Shown one piece after another: positions 29,944 to 38,226 of a stretch of 64,000 bases of DNA. Each line of letters opens with the position of its first letter. Positions within the stretch are counted from its first letter, which is position 1. This DNA comes from Flavobacterium gillisiae (GTDB lineage: Bacteria > Bacteroidota > Bacteroidia > Flavobacteriales > Flavobacteriaceae), in contig NZ_FNRD01000001.1 in NCBI RefSeq assembly GCF_900107635.1, forward strand, positions 682,001 to 746,000, read 5' to 3'. Under the pieces are notes generated by a model, which saw only the letters and a program-made list of their open reading frames with translations, did no database searches and had not been told where the DNA came from. The position numbers and the translations under genes were made by a program.

Positions 29944-31149
29944 TTAATTTACCGTTGCAGCCTGTGCAACTGTGAAGCCAAATTTAGTAGCAATTTGTAC
30001 TGATATGCTGTCTAACTTTGTTCCAAGGGTGTCAATATCCCAAAATCCATTTGTACCGCTTATCATAGTAGCTAACATCGCATCAACTTCTGCTTTTGTA
30101 AAATAAGGTTTGTCAGTACCTGGTTTGTTAGTGTATCGCAATGAAATGATAAAACCGTATGCTTCTGAAAGGGCGTGAAAAGCTTTGGCACCTTTATCGG
30201 TTGTTAATTTTCCTTTTCCTTCTTGAAGATAGAAAACGGCTCTAACCGCTGGTACTATAGCCAGTTTGGCTTTGATGATATCAATTTGTGCATCACGAGT
30301 AGTATAATCATTGGCTACAATTGCCGCTCTACCTGTGCGAAAAGCTAGGTTGATATCTGCTTTTACAGTATTGAAATCAGTATCAGCATTTACTTGGTCT
30401 ATGTAACTACTCCAAAATTTTGTACCATCTACACCATAGATGTAACCGTAAGCCTCATCCCAAGTATGTTCCATTGTAGTGTACGTTTTACTGTCTTCTA
30501 AAACTTTATTGGTGTTGTTTATTTTATTGGTCCCTTCGTCTAATTTATTTTTGCTTAAATAATTATTGACAATTTGATCCATGAAAGAAGCTCCCATCAT
30601 CCCTTTTAGTAAGACTTGTTGTGGCTCTAATCCATTGGATGCAAACAATCTTTTGCTGGTGCCATCAAGATAAGAACCTGCTACTCCTGCTGAGGCTGCT
30701 GTACCCAGACTTGCTGTATTTGCCAACGTTAGTTGGGTTTCAAAGAAAGCTTGAACACTTATTTTTTCAGTAGTTGTTCCGCCACCTAGAAATAATTGAA
30801 AGTAGTCTTTTGAAGCTGCAGTCTTATCTTTTAATTGTTTTCCCGATGTATTTAGAGCAGTAGTTTCAAAGGCGTTGTTTGTATTAGAATACATATTGGT
30901 CAAAACAGACTGACTTGCCACTGTTCCATTTGTAGCAGCAGTTTTGATGTTATTTCCCATTTCTTCAAGCATAAGTAAACGACTGCTTTGTCCAGAAAAG
31001 TCTACTGTTGTTGAACTGCTTCTTTCAAATGTGTAAGTTGCTGGAACGGTATAATTAGGAGTTTGTTCTGAATTATCATCATTTGAACATGAGGTAATTG
31101 TTAACGCTGTCATTAGTAACGTTGAGAGTAGAACTTTATTTAGTGTCAT
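29944..31149 (-). CDS. DUF4856 lipoprotein
   Basis: The 401-aa lipoprotein has its lipobox Cys at 21 (LTITSCSNDD). The body matches DUF4856: YTFERSSSTTVDFSGQSSRLLMLEEM, then QVLLKGMMGASFMDQIVNNYLS, then MEHTWDEAYGYIYG and AFHALSEAYGFIISLRYT. DUF4856 proteins co-occur with imelysins in Bacteroidota and probably share a helical imelysin-like fold; their biochemical role is unknown. It is the first gene of the leftward operon (DUF4856, imelysin, HTTM, TonB receptor), and its promoter region carries several TTTAGA/TCTAAA palindromes. Confidence 0.9.
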   Translation of the reverse strand: MTLNKVLLSTLLMTALTITSCSNDDNSEQTPNYTVPATYTFERSSSTTVDFSGQSSRLLMLEEMGNNIKTAATNGTVASQSVLTNMYSNTNNAFETTALNTSGKQLKDKTAASKDYFQLFLGGGTTTEKISVQAFFETQLTLANTASLGTAASAGVAGSYLDGTSKRLFASNGLEPQQVLLKGMMGASFMDQIVNNYLSKNKLDEGTNKINNTNKVLEDSKTYTTMEHTWDEAYGYIYGVDGTKFWSSYIDQVNADTDFNTVKADINLAFRTGRAAIVANDYTTRDAQIDIIKAKLAIVPAVRAVFYLQEGKGKLTTDKGAKAFHALSEAYGFIISLRYTNKPGTDKPYFTKAEVDAMLATMISGTNGFWDIDTLGTKLDSISVQIATKFGFTVAQAATVN

Positions 31150-31159
31150 AACAGTTGTT

Positions 31160-31464
31160 TATTTAGATTGAATAAGAATAAATTTTATGCAAATATATAA
31201 CTCAATTTTAGAATTCCAAAACTTTGTTTAGAATTTTTCTAAATAATATTTATTCGTTCAGATCAACAAGTTACAAGAGGTGTAGGGATGTTTTTTGAAG
31301 CTACATCTTCGAACAAAAAAGATAGGATTTGGATATTTATCCTAAATAACAGTAAATAAGATTGTTGTAAATGTTTCTTAATTTTTATTTAAAATTAATC
31401 TAAATAAGATTTTGTCGTTTAAATAAAAGCATATACTTTCGCTTAAATTTAATTAATCTAAATA
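31160..31464. promoter_or_regulatory. Divergent promoter with array of TTTAGA/TCTAAA operators
   Basis: The 323-bp gap between the divergent DUF4856 and imelysin genes contains four related elements: TATTTAGA at 31160-31167; the palindrome TTTAGAATTTTTCTAAA at 31227-31243; the imperfect palindrome TATTT...TAAATA at 31386-31406; and TCTAAATA at 31457-31464. The same half-sites form the palindrome upstream of the siderophore receptor (14527-14541). The spacing and duplication suggest a metal-responsive repressor (Fur or DtxR family) controlling both arms. Binding has not been shown. Confidence 0.6.
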
Positions 31465-31472
31465 ACAATACT

Positions 31473-32642
31473 ATGAATAAAGTGCTTTTGAGAACATCAT
31501 TATTTTTATTAATCGGAGGTTTAATATTCTCATGTAATAACGATGATAATGCTTCAACTGATTCTAATGTCACTAAAAAAGAAGTTGTCGAAAACTATGC
31601 GAATATTGCTTACGCCAATTATAAACAAGCTTATGATGATGCTGTTGTTTTAGAAACAGCGATAAATACTTTTACGAATGCTCCAACTCAAGCTAATTTT
31701 GATACAGCTAAATCAAAATGGAAACAATCAAGAGAGAGTTACGGTACTACAGAAGCTTTTCGTTTTGCTAATGGTCCCATTGATGATGAAAACGGACCAG
31801 AGAGCTTAATGAACGCTTGGCCGTTAGATGAAAATTATATCGATTATGTAGAAGGAGCGAGTACTTCAGGTATTATTAACAATCCAGTTTTATTCCCCAT
31901 TATTGACAAGGCTTTCTTAGAAGCTCAAAATGAAAATGGTGGAGAAAAGAATATTAGTGTGGGTTACCATGCTATTGAATTTCTACTTTGGGGACAGGAT
32001 TTGACTGCGCCTTCTGAGAAAAAAGCGGGATTACGCCCTTTTACTGATTATGTTGTGGGTGGAACTGCTGCTAATCCATTACGTAGAGCGGCTTATTTAA
32101 AAGTTTGTGCTGACCTTTTGACGGATCATTTGGACTATATGGTAAACCAATGGAAAGTAGATGGAACATATAGAAAAACGTTTTTAGCATTATCTGATGA
32201 TCAAGCAATCAAGAATATATATTTAGGAATAACAACTCTTGTTTCAGCTGAATTACCTGTTGAGCGTATGTATGTTGCTTTAGGAAATGCAGATCAAGAA
32301 GATGAACATTCTTGTTTTAGTGATAATACACACAGAGATATTGCTTTGAATTTACAAGGTGTTATTAATGTTTACCAAGGAAAATATGGCATTATTGACG
32401 GTCCTTCGTTAGAAGATTTAGTAATGCAAGCTAATGTAGCTGTTTACAATGATACTAATGTTGCTGTTAATGCTTCTTTAACCAAAGTAGCTGCTATTCA
32501 AACCCCTTTTGATTTAGCCATTTCTGGTGGAATCGACTCTGTTGAAGGTGCTAAGGTTAATGTTGCTGTTGTAGCACTTAAAAACTTAGGCGCTAATTTA
32601 TTGGCTGGAGCTGTTAAAATAGGAATTATCGTTAATGGGTAA
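31473..32642 (+). CDS. Imelysin family lipoprotein with canonical GxHxxE motif
   Basis: The 389-aa lipoprotein has its lipobox Cys at 21 (GGLIFSCNND). The imelysin (M75) fold shows WKQSRESYGTTEAFRFANGPID near 83-104 and the signature GYHAIE at 164-169 (ISVGYHAIEFLLWGQDL). The C-terminal region is VERMYVALGNADQEDEHSCFSDNTHRD. Imelysins of this type are iron-regulated and implicated in iron binding or uptake. It begins the rightward transcript diverging from the DUF4856 gene and is followed by the di-heme oxidoreductase gene. The paired positive and divergent imelysin copies in one locus are notable. Confidence 0.95.
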   Translation: MNKVLLRTSLFLLIGGLIFSCNNDDNASTDSNVTKKEVVENYANIAYANYKQAYDDAVVLETAINTFTNAPTQANFDTAKSKWKQSRESYGTTEAFRFANGPIDDENGPESLMNAWPLDENYIDYVEGASTSGIINNPVLFPIIDKAFLEAQNENGGEKNISVGYHAIEFLLWGQDLTAPSEKKAGLRPFTDYVVGGTAANPLRRAAYLKVCADLLTDHLDYMVNQWKVDGTYRKTFLALSDDQAIKNIYLGITTLVSAELPVERMYVALGNADQEDEHSCFSDNTHRDIALNLQGVINVYQGKYGIIDGPSLEDLVMQANVAVYNDTNVAVNASLTKVAAIQTPFDLAISGGIDSVEGAKVNVAVVALKNLGANLLAGAVKIGIIVNG

Positions 32643-32664
32643 TTTAAGAATATTTGTATAATCT

Positions 32665-32691
32665 AAAGTGTCCTTTTTTTAAGGACACTTT
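32665..32691 (+). terminator. Hairpin between imelysin and di-heme genes
   Basis: AAAGTGTCCTT and AAGGACACTTT form a perfect 11-bp stem followed by a T tract. It lies 22 bp past the imelysin stop and 17 bp before the next start, so it may partly attenuate read-through into the di-heme gene. Confidence 0.8.
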
Positions 32692-32707
32692 TTTCTGTTT
32701 TAAAATA

Positions 32708-34108
32708 ATGAAGAATAGTGTAAAGATTTTGTTTTTGTTGATTGGTTTTCAATTCTATAGCTGTAGTAATAGTGATGATAAATACATTACGCTTACTGCC
32801 GAAGAAGGAGAACAATACTCAGGTGGTGAAACTACCTTTTTTAATGCTACCGAGGAGGCTTTTGGTTTTTCGGCGCCTAATTTGACTTTTGATGAACAAA
32901 GTGATTTCGGAATCGGGAATTCCTTTTTTCGTCAAAGTTGGGTAACAGCTCCGGCCTCTACAACCGCCAGAGATGGTTTAGGACCTTTTTTTAATGCTAC
33001 ATCATGTTCTAGTTGTCATTTTAAAGACGGTAGAGGTAGAGCACCATTAGTTGATGGAGAAACGGCACATGGTTTATTGTTGCGTTTAAGTGTAGCTGGT
33101 GTCAACAGTAATGGTAGTTCGTTTTCGGATCCTATTTATGGGGGACAATTACAGGATAATGCCGTTTTAGGACAAACTGTAAAAGGAAAATTCAATATTG
33201 TTTATCAGGATATAACAGAGACTTTTGAAGATGGAACTGTAGTAATACTTAGAAAACCCAATTATCAAATTAATAGTTTGGGTTACGGTGAATTTGCTTC
33301 AGGTATAAAAGTATCTCCTAGAGTAGCCAATCAAATGATCGGTTTAGGCTTATTAGAAGCAATTGATGAAAGCACATTACTTAAATGGGCAGATCCTAAC
33401 GACAATAATAAGGACGGAATTTCAGGAAAATTAAATTATGTATATGATATCGCTTCTAATTCAAAGACAATAGGGCGCTTTGGCTGGAAAGCAAATCAAC
33501 CCAATGTTCGTCAACAAGTAGCTGCTGCTTTTTCTGGTGATATCGGAATCACATCTAGTTTGTTTCCAACAGAAAACTGTCCCCCAGGTGTAGATTGTGA
33601 TGTAATTCCTAACGGAGGTAGTCCAGAAATCACAGATTCTAATCTAAACAAGGTAGCCTTGTATTCGAGTACGCTTGCTGTTCCTGCCAGAAGAAATTAC
33701 ACAGAGCAAAATGTATTGGAAGGAAAGAAAATATTCGAAACAATTAATTGTACGAGTTGTCATATTGCTAAAGTACAAACCGGAAATACACATGCGATTA
33801 CAGCGTTGCGCAATCAAACCATTAGACCGTATACAGATTTGTTGCTGCATGACATGGGAACTGGTTTAGCGGATAACGCACCCGATTTTGAGGCTTCGGG
33901 TAGTGAATGGAGAACGCAGCCTTTATGGGGAATTGGTTTAATCAGCACCGTAAATAAACACACTAATTTAATGCATGATGGTAGAGCAAGAAACGTTACT
34001 GAAGCTATTTTATGGCATGGTGGAGAAGCTCAGAATGCAAAGAATAGCTTTAAAAAACTAGCTGTAACAGATAGAAATAAGCTAGTGGAATTTATAAATT
34101 CACTATAA
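32708..34108 (+). CDS. Di-heme oxidoreductase (DUF1111/DHOR) lipoprotein
   Basis: This 466-aa cytochrome c-like protein has two CxxCH heme-binding motifs, CSSCH at 100-104 and CTSCH at 348-352, plus a lipoprotein signal with Cys19 (IGFQFYSCSNSD). The family pattern RQSWVTAPASTTARDGLGPFFNATSC and DNAPDFEASGSEWRTQPLWGIGL is typical of DHOR/thiol-oxidoreductase-like proteins. The earlier in-frame ATG at 32654 overlaps the preceding hairpin, so I use 32708. Its position beside an imelysin resembles iron-uptake modules in which a periplasmic cytochrome may change iron redox state; that role is inference. Confidence 0.93.
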   Translation: MKNSVKILFLLIGFQFYSCSNSDDKYITLTAEEGEQYSGGETTFFNATEEAFGFSAPNLTFDEQSDFGIGNSFFRQSWVTAPASTTARDGLGPFFNATSCSSCHFKDGRGRAPLVDGETAHGLLLRLSVAGVNSNGSSFSDPIYGGQLQDNAVLGQTVKGKFNIVYQDITETFEDGTVVILRKPNYQINSLGYGEFASGIKVSPRVANQMIGLGLLEAIDESTLLKWADPNDNNKDGISGKLNYVYDIASNSKTIGRFGWKANQPNVRQQVAAAFSGDIGITSSLFPTENCPPGVDCDVIPNGGSPEITDSNLNKVALYSSTLAVPARRNYTEQNVLEGKKIFETINCTSCHIAKVQTGNTHAITALRNQTIRPYTDLLLHDMGTGLADNAPDFEASGSEWRTQPLWGIGLISTVNKHTNLMHDGRARNVTEAILWHGGEAQNAKNSFKKLAVTDRNKLVEFINSL

Positions 34109-34123
34109 TAATGTTATAAACAA

Positions 34124-34161
34124 AAAAAAGGGACTCTGATGATTTTCAGAATCCCTTTTTT
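34124..34161 (+). terminator. Terminator after the di-heme gene
   Basis: AAAAAAGGGACTCTGA pairs with TCAGAATCCCTTTTTT (one mismatch) over a 6-nt loop and ends in a T tract. Confidence 0.88.
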
Positions 34162-34201
34162 GTTTCGAAATAAGGTTGAATAATTTTAAACTTCTAAATA
34201 T

Positions 34202-34354
34202 TTAATATTCACATTCTTCCAGAATCAATTCTTCTTCAGGAATTGTAACTTTTGAAATAAGATCAGTATCGATATTAAAATTTAATTCAGAAAGTATTTT
34301 GTATTCTCTTTGGAGTTTTTCAATTTCACTTTTCTCTTGCAGTAATCCAATCAT
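34202..34354 (-). CDS. Small acidic coiled-coil protein (50 aa), unknown
   Basis: The minus-strand frame from ATG at 34352-34354 encodes 50 aa: an N-terminal charged helix (GLLQEKSEIEKLQREYKIL) followed by an acidic tail ending EECEY. It has no signal peptide. The heptad-like spacing suggests a coiled coil. It vaguely resembles the short KSE-KLQ-containing proteins common in Flavobacteriaceae, but I cannot assign a family. Strand and frame are coherent and no overlapping gene competes for the space, so it is a plausible small gene. Confidence 0.6.
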   Translation of the reverse strand: MIGLLQEKSEIEKLQREYKILSELNFNIDTDLISKVTIPEEELILEECEY

Positions 34355-34458
34355 GGTGGTATTTTTTCGGCAAATTTACGGTATACTATCACAAATTAGG
34401 CATTAAAAAATGTTAAGATTGGGATTTAAAATTAAAGTGCTATTTTTACCAAAAAAAA

Positions 34459-35244
34459 GTGCTTAATTATACCATTTACAAAAATCCGGTCAGTACCCAA
34501 TGGGTAACTTTTGTTCATGGTGCAGGGGGAAGTTCATCGATTTGGTTCAAACAAATCAGGGATTTTCAAAAACAGTATAATGTGCTGTTATTGGATTTGC
34601 GCGGTCATGGAAATTCTAAATCATCGCTAAAAACCGCGTTCAAACAAAAATATACTTTTTCGGCTCTTGCCAATGATATTTTGGAGGTTTTAGATTTTCT
34701 AAAAATTGAAAAGTCACATTTTGTTGGAATTTCTTTGGGTACAATTCTAATCAGGCAATTAGCTGAAATGCATCCGCAGAGAGTACAAAGTATGATACTT
34801 GGCGGTGCAATCTTAAAAATGAATTTTCGCTCACAGATATTAATGCGTTTGGGTAACACCTTCAAGTATGTTTTGCCTTATTTAGTTTTATATCGATTTT
34901 TTGCCTTTGTGATTATGCCTAAAAAAAACCACAAGCAATCGCGTATTCTTTTTATAAATGAAGCAAAGAAATTATACCATAAAGAATTTTTGAAATGGTT
35001 CAAACTTACCGCCGAAATTAACCCTATTCTTAAATGGTTTCGTCAGGTCGAATTAAATATTCCTACGCTCTATGTTATGGGTGAAGAAGACTATATGTTT
35101 TTACCGTCAGTGAGAAAAGTAGTAGAGAGTCATTATAAGTCCTCAAAATTATTTGTTGTTGCTAACTGTGGTCATGTGGTAAACGTAGAACAGCCCAATG
35201 TTTTTAACGACGCGGTTCTTTCTTTTATGAGTGGAACTAAATAA
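34459..35244 (+). CDS. Alpha/beta hydrolase
   Basis: The 261-aa protein is a canonical alpha/beta hydrolase. It has an oxyanion HGAGGSSSIW segment at 20-29, nucleophile Ser92 in GISLG (FVGISLGTILIRQL), acid Asp211 in YVMGEEDYMFLP, and His239 in NCGHVVNVEQP. A helical lid sits around 125-185. Substrate is unknown; lid and size fit esterases or meta-cleavage-product-like hydrolases. The start is GTG at 34459, because no ATG occurs before the oxyanion loop. No signal peptide. It is flanked by terminators and is monocistronic. Confidence 0.93.
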   Translation: MLNYTIYKNPVSTQWVTFVHGAGGSSSIWFKQIRDFQKQYNVLLLDLRGHGNSKSSLKTAFKQKYTFSALANDILEVLDFLKIEKSHFVGISLGTILIRQLAEMHPQRVQSMILGGAILKMNFRSQILMRLGNTFKYVLPYLVLYRFFAFVIMPKKNHKQSRILFINEAKKLYHKEFLKWFKLTAEINPILKWFRQVELNIPTLYVMGEEDYMFLPSVRKVVESHYKSSKLFVVANCGHVVNVEQPNVFNDAVLSFMSGTK

Positions 35245-35249
35245 AAAAA

Positions 35250-35274
35250 TGCCGGTACTCTATGAATACCGGCA
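35250..35274 (+). terminator. Terminator after the hydrolase gene
   Basis: TGCCGGTA and TACCGGCA form an 8-bp GC-rich stem immediately after the stop codon. Confidence 0.75.
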
Positions 35275-35419
35275 GTTCTTTAACTAACCAAAACCAAATA
35301 ATAAATAACCAGTTTATTACTCTGCAAAGATGGTTCAATTGTGAGCTAATTGTTGTTAAGTTTTTGTTATTAGTTTGTTGTACAAAAGTTAAGTTTTTAC
35401 ACTTTCTTTTATGAGAATT

Positions 35420-36142
35420 TTACTTTTTATCTTGTAAGGCAAAGACTTTCTTAAGAACATCAGAAGTTCTTGCGTTTAAATTGCCTCTAATATTTTTTTC
35501 TTCTACGGTAATCATTTTAAAAACACCATCAAGCGCTTTGTTTGTAACGTAATCTGTAATATCTGGATTTACCTTAGAAACGAATGGCAGTGTATTGTAT
35601 TTTGTAATAATATTTCCCCAAATTACATCAGCACCAACTTTACCAATAGAGGTTTGTACCACGGGACTAAATTTGGCGTATAATGCGGTTGTTGTACTAG
35701 TTTGTAAATAATTAGTAGCCGAATTGTCGGCACCTAATAAAATACTTTTGGCGTCAGTAATACTCATGTTTTTTATGGCTGAAACAAAAATTGGCGTTGC
35801 TTCTTTTACAGCATCTTCGGCAGCACGATTTAGTGCTTTGATACCGTCGTCAGCTAAGCTGCTCATTCCCATTTTGCGCAAAGTTTGGTCTACTTTAACT
35901 AATTCTTCGGGCATTAAAATCTTGACAGCTTCATTTTTATAAAATCCGTCAGCCTGGGTTAATTTAGAAACTTGCTCTGTAACTCCTTTATTTAAGGCTT
36001 CTTTTAGTCCAGCTGCAATATCTAAACCCGAATTTGAACTGCTAATAGCGGTCGCTTTATCAGTAGCTTTTTTTAGTAAATCTTTGAATTGTGCGGAACT
36101 AATTAAAGGAACAAACAACAATAGTAATAGTAGCTTTTTCAT
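35420..36142 (-). CDS. DUF4197 secreted protein (paralogue 1)
   Basis: The 240-aa protein has a signal peptide (KKLLLLLLFVPLISSAQ) and the DUF4197 pattern: GLKEALNKGVTEQVSKLTQADGFYKNEAVKILMPEEL, then GIKALNRAAEDAVKEATPIFVSAIKNMS, then DVIWGNIITKYNTLPFVSKVNPDITDYVT. Function is unknown; the family is helical and periplasmic or surface-associated. A very similar copy at 37244 flanks purU on the other side, indicating a local duplication. I chose the second ATG (36142) because it opens the signal peptide. Confidence 0.9.
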   Translation of the reverse strand: MKKLLLLLLFVPLISSAQFKDLLKKATDKATAISSSNSGLDIAAGLKEALNKGVTEQVSKLTQADGFYKNEAVKILMPEELVKVDQTLRKMGMSSLADDGIKALNRAAEDAVKEATPIFVSAIKNMSITDAKSILLGADNSATNYLQTSTTTALYAKFSPVVQTSIGKVGADVIWGNIITKYNTLPFVSKVNPDITDYVTNKALDGVFKMITVEEKNIRGNLNARTSDVLKKVFALQDKK

Positions 36143-36183
36143 TTTTTTAAATTTATTCAATAGGATTTTGTTCTAAAATAGTT

Positions 36184-37038
36184 TTAGGAAAAAACAACGG
36201 TTTTATTAGAATATACCATCACTTTTCTTTCGGCATGTAGTTTTATGGCTCTTGCCAAAACAGTGCGCTCTAAATCTTTTCCTTTCATGATAAAATCATC
36301 TACAGAATTGATATGAGAAACCCTAGTAATGTCTTGCTCAATAATTGGGCCTTCATCTAATTCCTCAGTAACATAATGACTGGTCGCACCAATGATTTTT
36401 ACTCCTCTTTTAAAAGCCGAATGATACGGTTTAGCTCCTGGAAAAGCAGGTAAAAAGGAATGGTGAATATTGATGATTTTATTTTCGTAAAGCGAAATCA
36501 AATCAGGCGTGATGATTTGCATGTAACGCGCTAGGACAATAAAATTAATCTTATGCTTTTGGAGTAATTCAATCTGTTGCTTTTCTCCTTCTACCTTGTT
36601 GTCTTTCGTAAAAGGAACATGATAAAACGGAATGTTGAATTGATCAGCGATGGGTTTTAAATCCATATGATTGGATATAATCAAAGGAATTTCGACATTT
36701 AGTTCTCCAGCGCTGTAACGCCCTAAAATATCATACAAGCAATGATTGTATTTAGAAACAAACAATGCCATTTTAGGTTTTACCTCCTTGTTGTAGAGAT
36801 CCCAGGACATATTGAAATCAGTGGCAATGGTTTGCTGAAAATCGGCTCTTATGGCTTCTACGCTACTTGCTGGATTAGTAAGTTCACTTTCCAGTCGCAT
36901 AAAAAACACATTTTGCTCCATATCGACATGCTGATCTAAATAAGTGATGTTTCCTTCTACTTTTAATATAAAATTAGTCACGGTTGCAATAATTCCTTTT
37001 TGGTCTTTGCAATGTATAAGCAGGGTGATTTTTTGCAT
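36184..37038 (-). CDS. purU: Formyltetrahydrofolate deformylase
   Basis: The enzyme hydrolyses 10-formyl-THF to THF and formate, balancing the one-carbon pool. The 284-aa protein has an N-terminal ACT domain (MQKITLLIHCKDQKGIIATV, 1-~85). A formyltransferase-type catalytic domain follows with Asn190 and His192 in NIHHSFLPAFPGAKPY and Asp228 in EELDEGP. Length is standard. It lies between two DUF4197 paralogues on the same strand, but the gaps (41 and 205 bp) do not show a functional link. Confidence 0.96.
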   Translation of the reverse strand: MQKITLLIHCKDQKGIIATVTNFILKVEGNITYLDQHVDMEQNVFFMRLESELTNPASSVEAIRADFQQTIATDFNMSWDLYNKEVKPKMALFVSKYNHCLYDILGRYSAGELNVEIPLIISNHMDLKPIADQFNIPFYHVPFTKDNKVEGEKQQIELLQKHKINFIVLARYMQIITPDLISLYENKIINIHHSFLPAFPGAKPYHSAFKRGVKIIGATSHYVTEELDEGPIIEQDITRVSHINSVDDFIMKGKDLERTVLARAIKLHAERKVMVYSNKTVVFS

Positions 37039-37243
37039 TATTGTTGGTTCTTATAATTTTTAATCCTTTTTTAGGGTAACAAAAAAAGTTTAGTTTTGAT
37101 TTTCTATTTTCACTCAATGGAGGAAAGGAAAATCAAAACTAAACCATTTTACCTAAAATAAACAGATAAAGGATGTTTTAAATCTATGTTTACTTATGAT
37201 TTTTTGTGTGAATTTGAACTAGCATAGTTACAAGCAAAAAGAA

Positions 37244-37954
37244 TTACATCTTCTTGTCCTGCATAGCAAAAACTCTTTGTAATAAAACGGAGGTTCTTGA
37301 GCTAAGACTAGTTCTGATATTTTTTTCTTCAACAGCCACCATTTTAAAAACCCCATTCATTGCTTGATTGGTTACATAGTCAGTCAAATCCGGATTTACC
37401 TTATTTACCAGTGGAATGCTATTGTATTTAGTGATGATGTTCGTCCACACTTTGTCAGCGCCTACTTTAGTAAAAGAGTTTTTTATTACTGGATTAAATT
37501 TCCCGTATAAAGCAGTAGAAGTACTGTTTTGTAAATAGCTTGTTGCTGCACTTTCGTTACCCATCAAGATACCTCTGGCATCTGCAAATGACATACTTGT
37601 TACTGCATCTACAAATATGGGAGTTGCTTCCTTCACTGCGTCTTCTGCCGCACGATTCAACACTTTAAGACCTTCATCAGCTAGAGAGCTAAGACCAATG
37701 CTTCTTAATCCAGCATCGACTTTTCTCAATTCTTCCGGTAGAAGAATCTTCACCGCTTCATTTTTGTAAAAACCATCAGTCGCAGTCAACTTAGTTACTT
37801 GTTTAGAAATACCGTTATTCAGGGCTTCTTTTAGTCCTCCTGAAATATCAAGGAAACCTGTTCCGTCCGTCTGTGGAAACTGATTCATTACTTGTTGCAT
37901 CTCAGCGCAACCAAAAAGAGAAAATACCATTGTTAAAAGCAAAAATTTTTTCAT
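37244..37954 (-). CDS. DUF4197 lipoprotein (paralogue 2)
   Basis: The 236-aa product is closely similar to the protein at 35420: EALNNGISKQVTKLTATDGFYKNEAVKILLPEEL, VLNRAAEDAVKEATPIFVDAV and YNSIPLVNKVNPDLTDYVTNQAMNGVFKMVAVEEKNI. It differs in having a lipobox (MKKFLLLTMVFSLFGC, Cys16) rather than a plain signal peptide, so the copies probably reside in different compartments. An ATG two codons upstream is an alternative start. Function unknown. Confidence 0.9.
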   Translation of the reverse strand: MKKFLLLTMVFSLFGCAEMQQVMNQFPQTDGTGFLDISGGLKEALNNGISKQVTKLTATDGFYKNEAVKILLPEELRKVDAGLRSIGLSSLADEGLKVLNRAAEDAVKEATPIFVDAVTSMSFADARGILMGNESAATSYLQNSTSTALYGKFNPVIKNSFTKVGADKVWTNIITKYNSIPLVNKVNPDLTDYVTNQAMNGVFKMVAVEEKNIRTSLSSRTSVLLQRVFAMQDKKM

Positions 37955-38170
37955 ATTCATCGTTTTATTAGTTTACTTCAGCTGCGTTACCATTTGGCTC
38001 CAGCCAAAAATACTACTTCTTCAAATATAAAGCCACTATTTGTTTTTTGGAGCAGAAACTTTAGGTTTTTTTAAGAAGATGTTTGTTTCAATTATGAATG
38101 TTAATTTTTAGGTAACTTATATCAAAAGAACAATTGGTTTATCTACAGCAATATTTAATCGACTTAAATG

Positions 38171-38206
38171 AAGAAAGGGATTTAACAGAAGTTAAATCCC
38201 TTTCTT
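38171..38206 (-). terminator. Terminator after the frameshifted gene
   Basis: AAGAAAGGGATTTAAC and GTTAAATCCCTTTCTT form a perfect 16-bp stem with a 4-nt loop, 20 bp past the minus-strand stop at 38227. Confidence 0.88.
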
Positions 38207-38226
38207 ATTGAAATTAAAGTGAAGCA

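Noticed and set aside
31473-34108. EfeUOB-type ferrous iron system
   Set aside because: Imelysin with a cytochrome resembles it, but no EfeU permease or DyP peroxidase is present.
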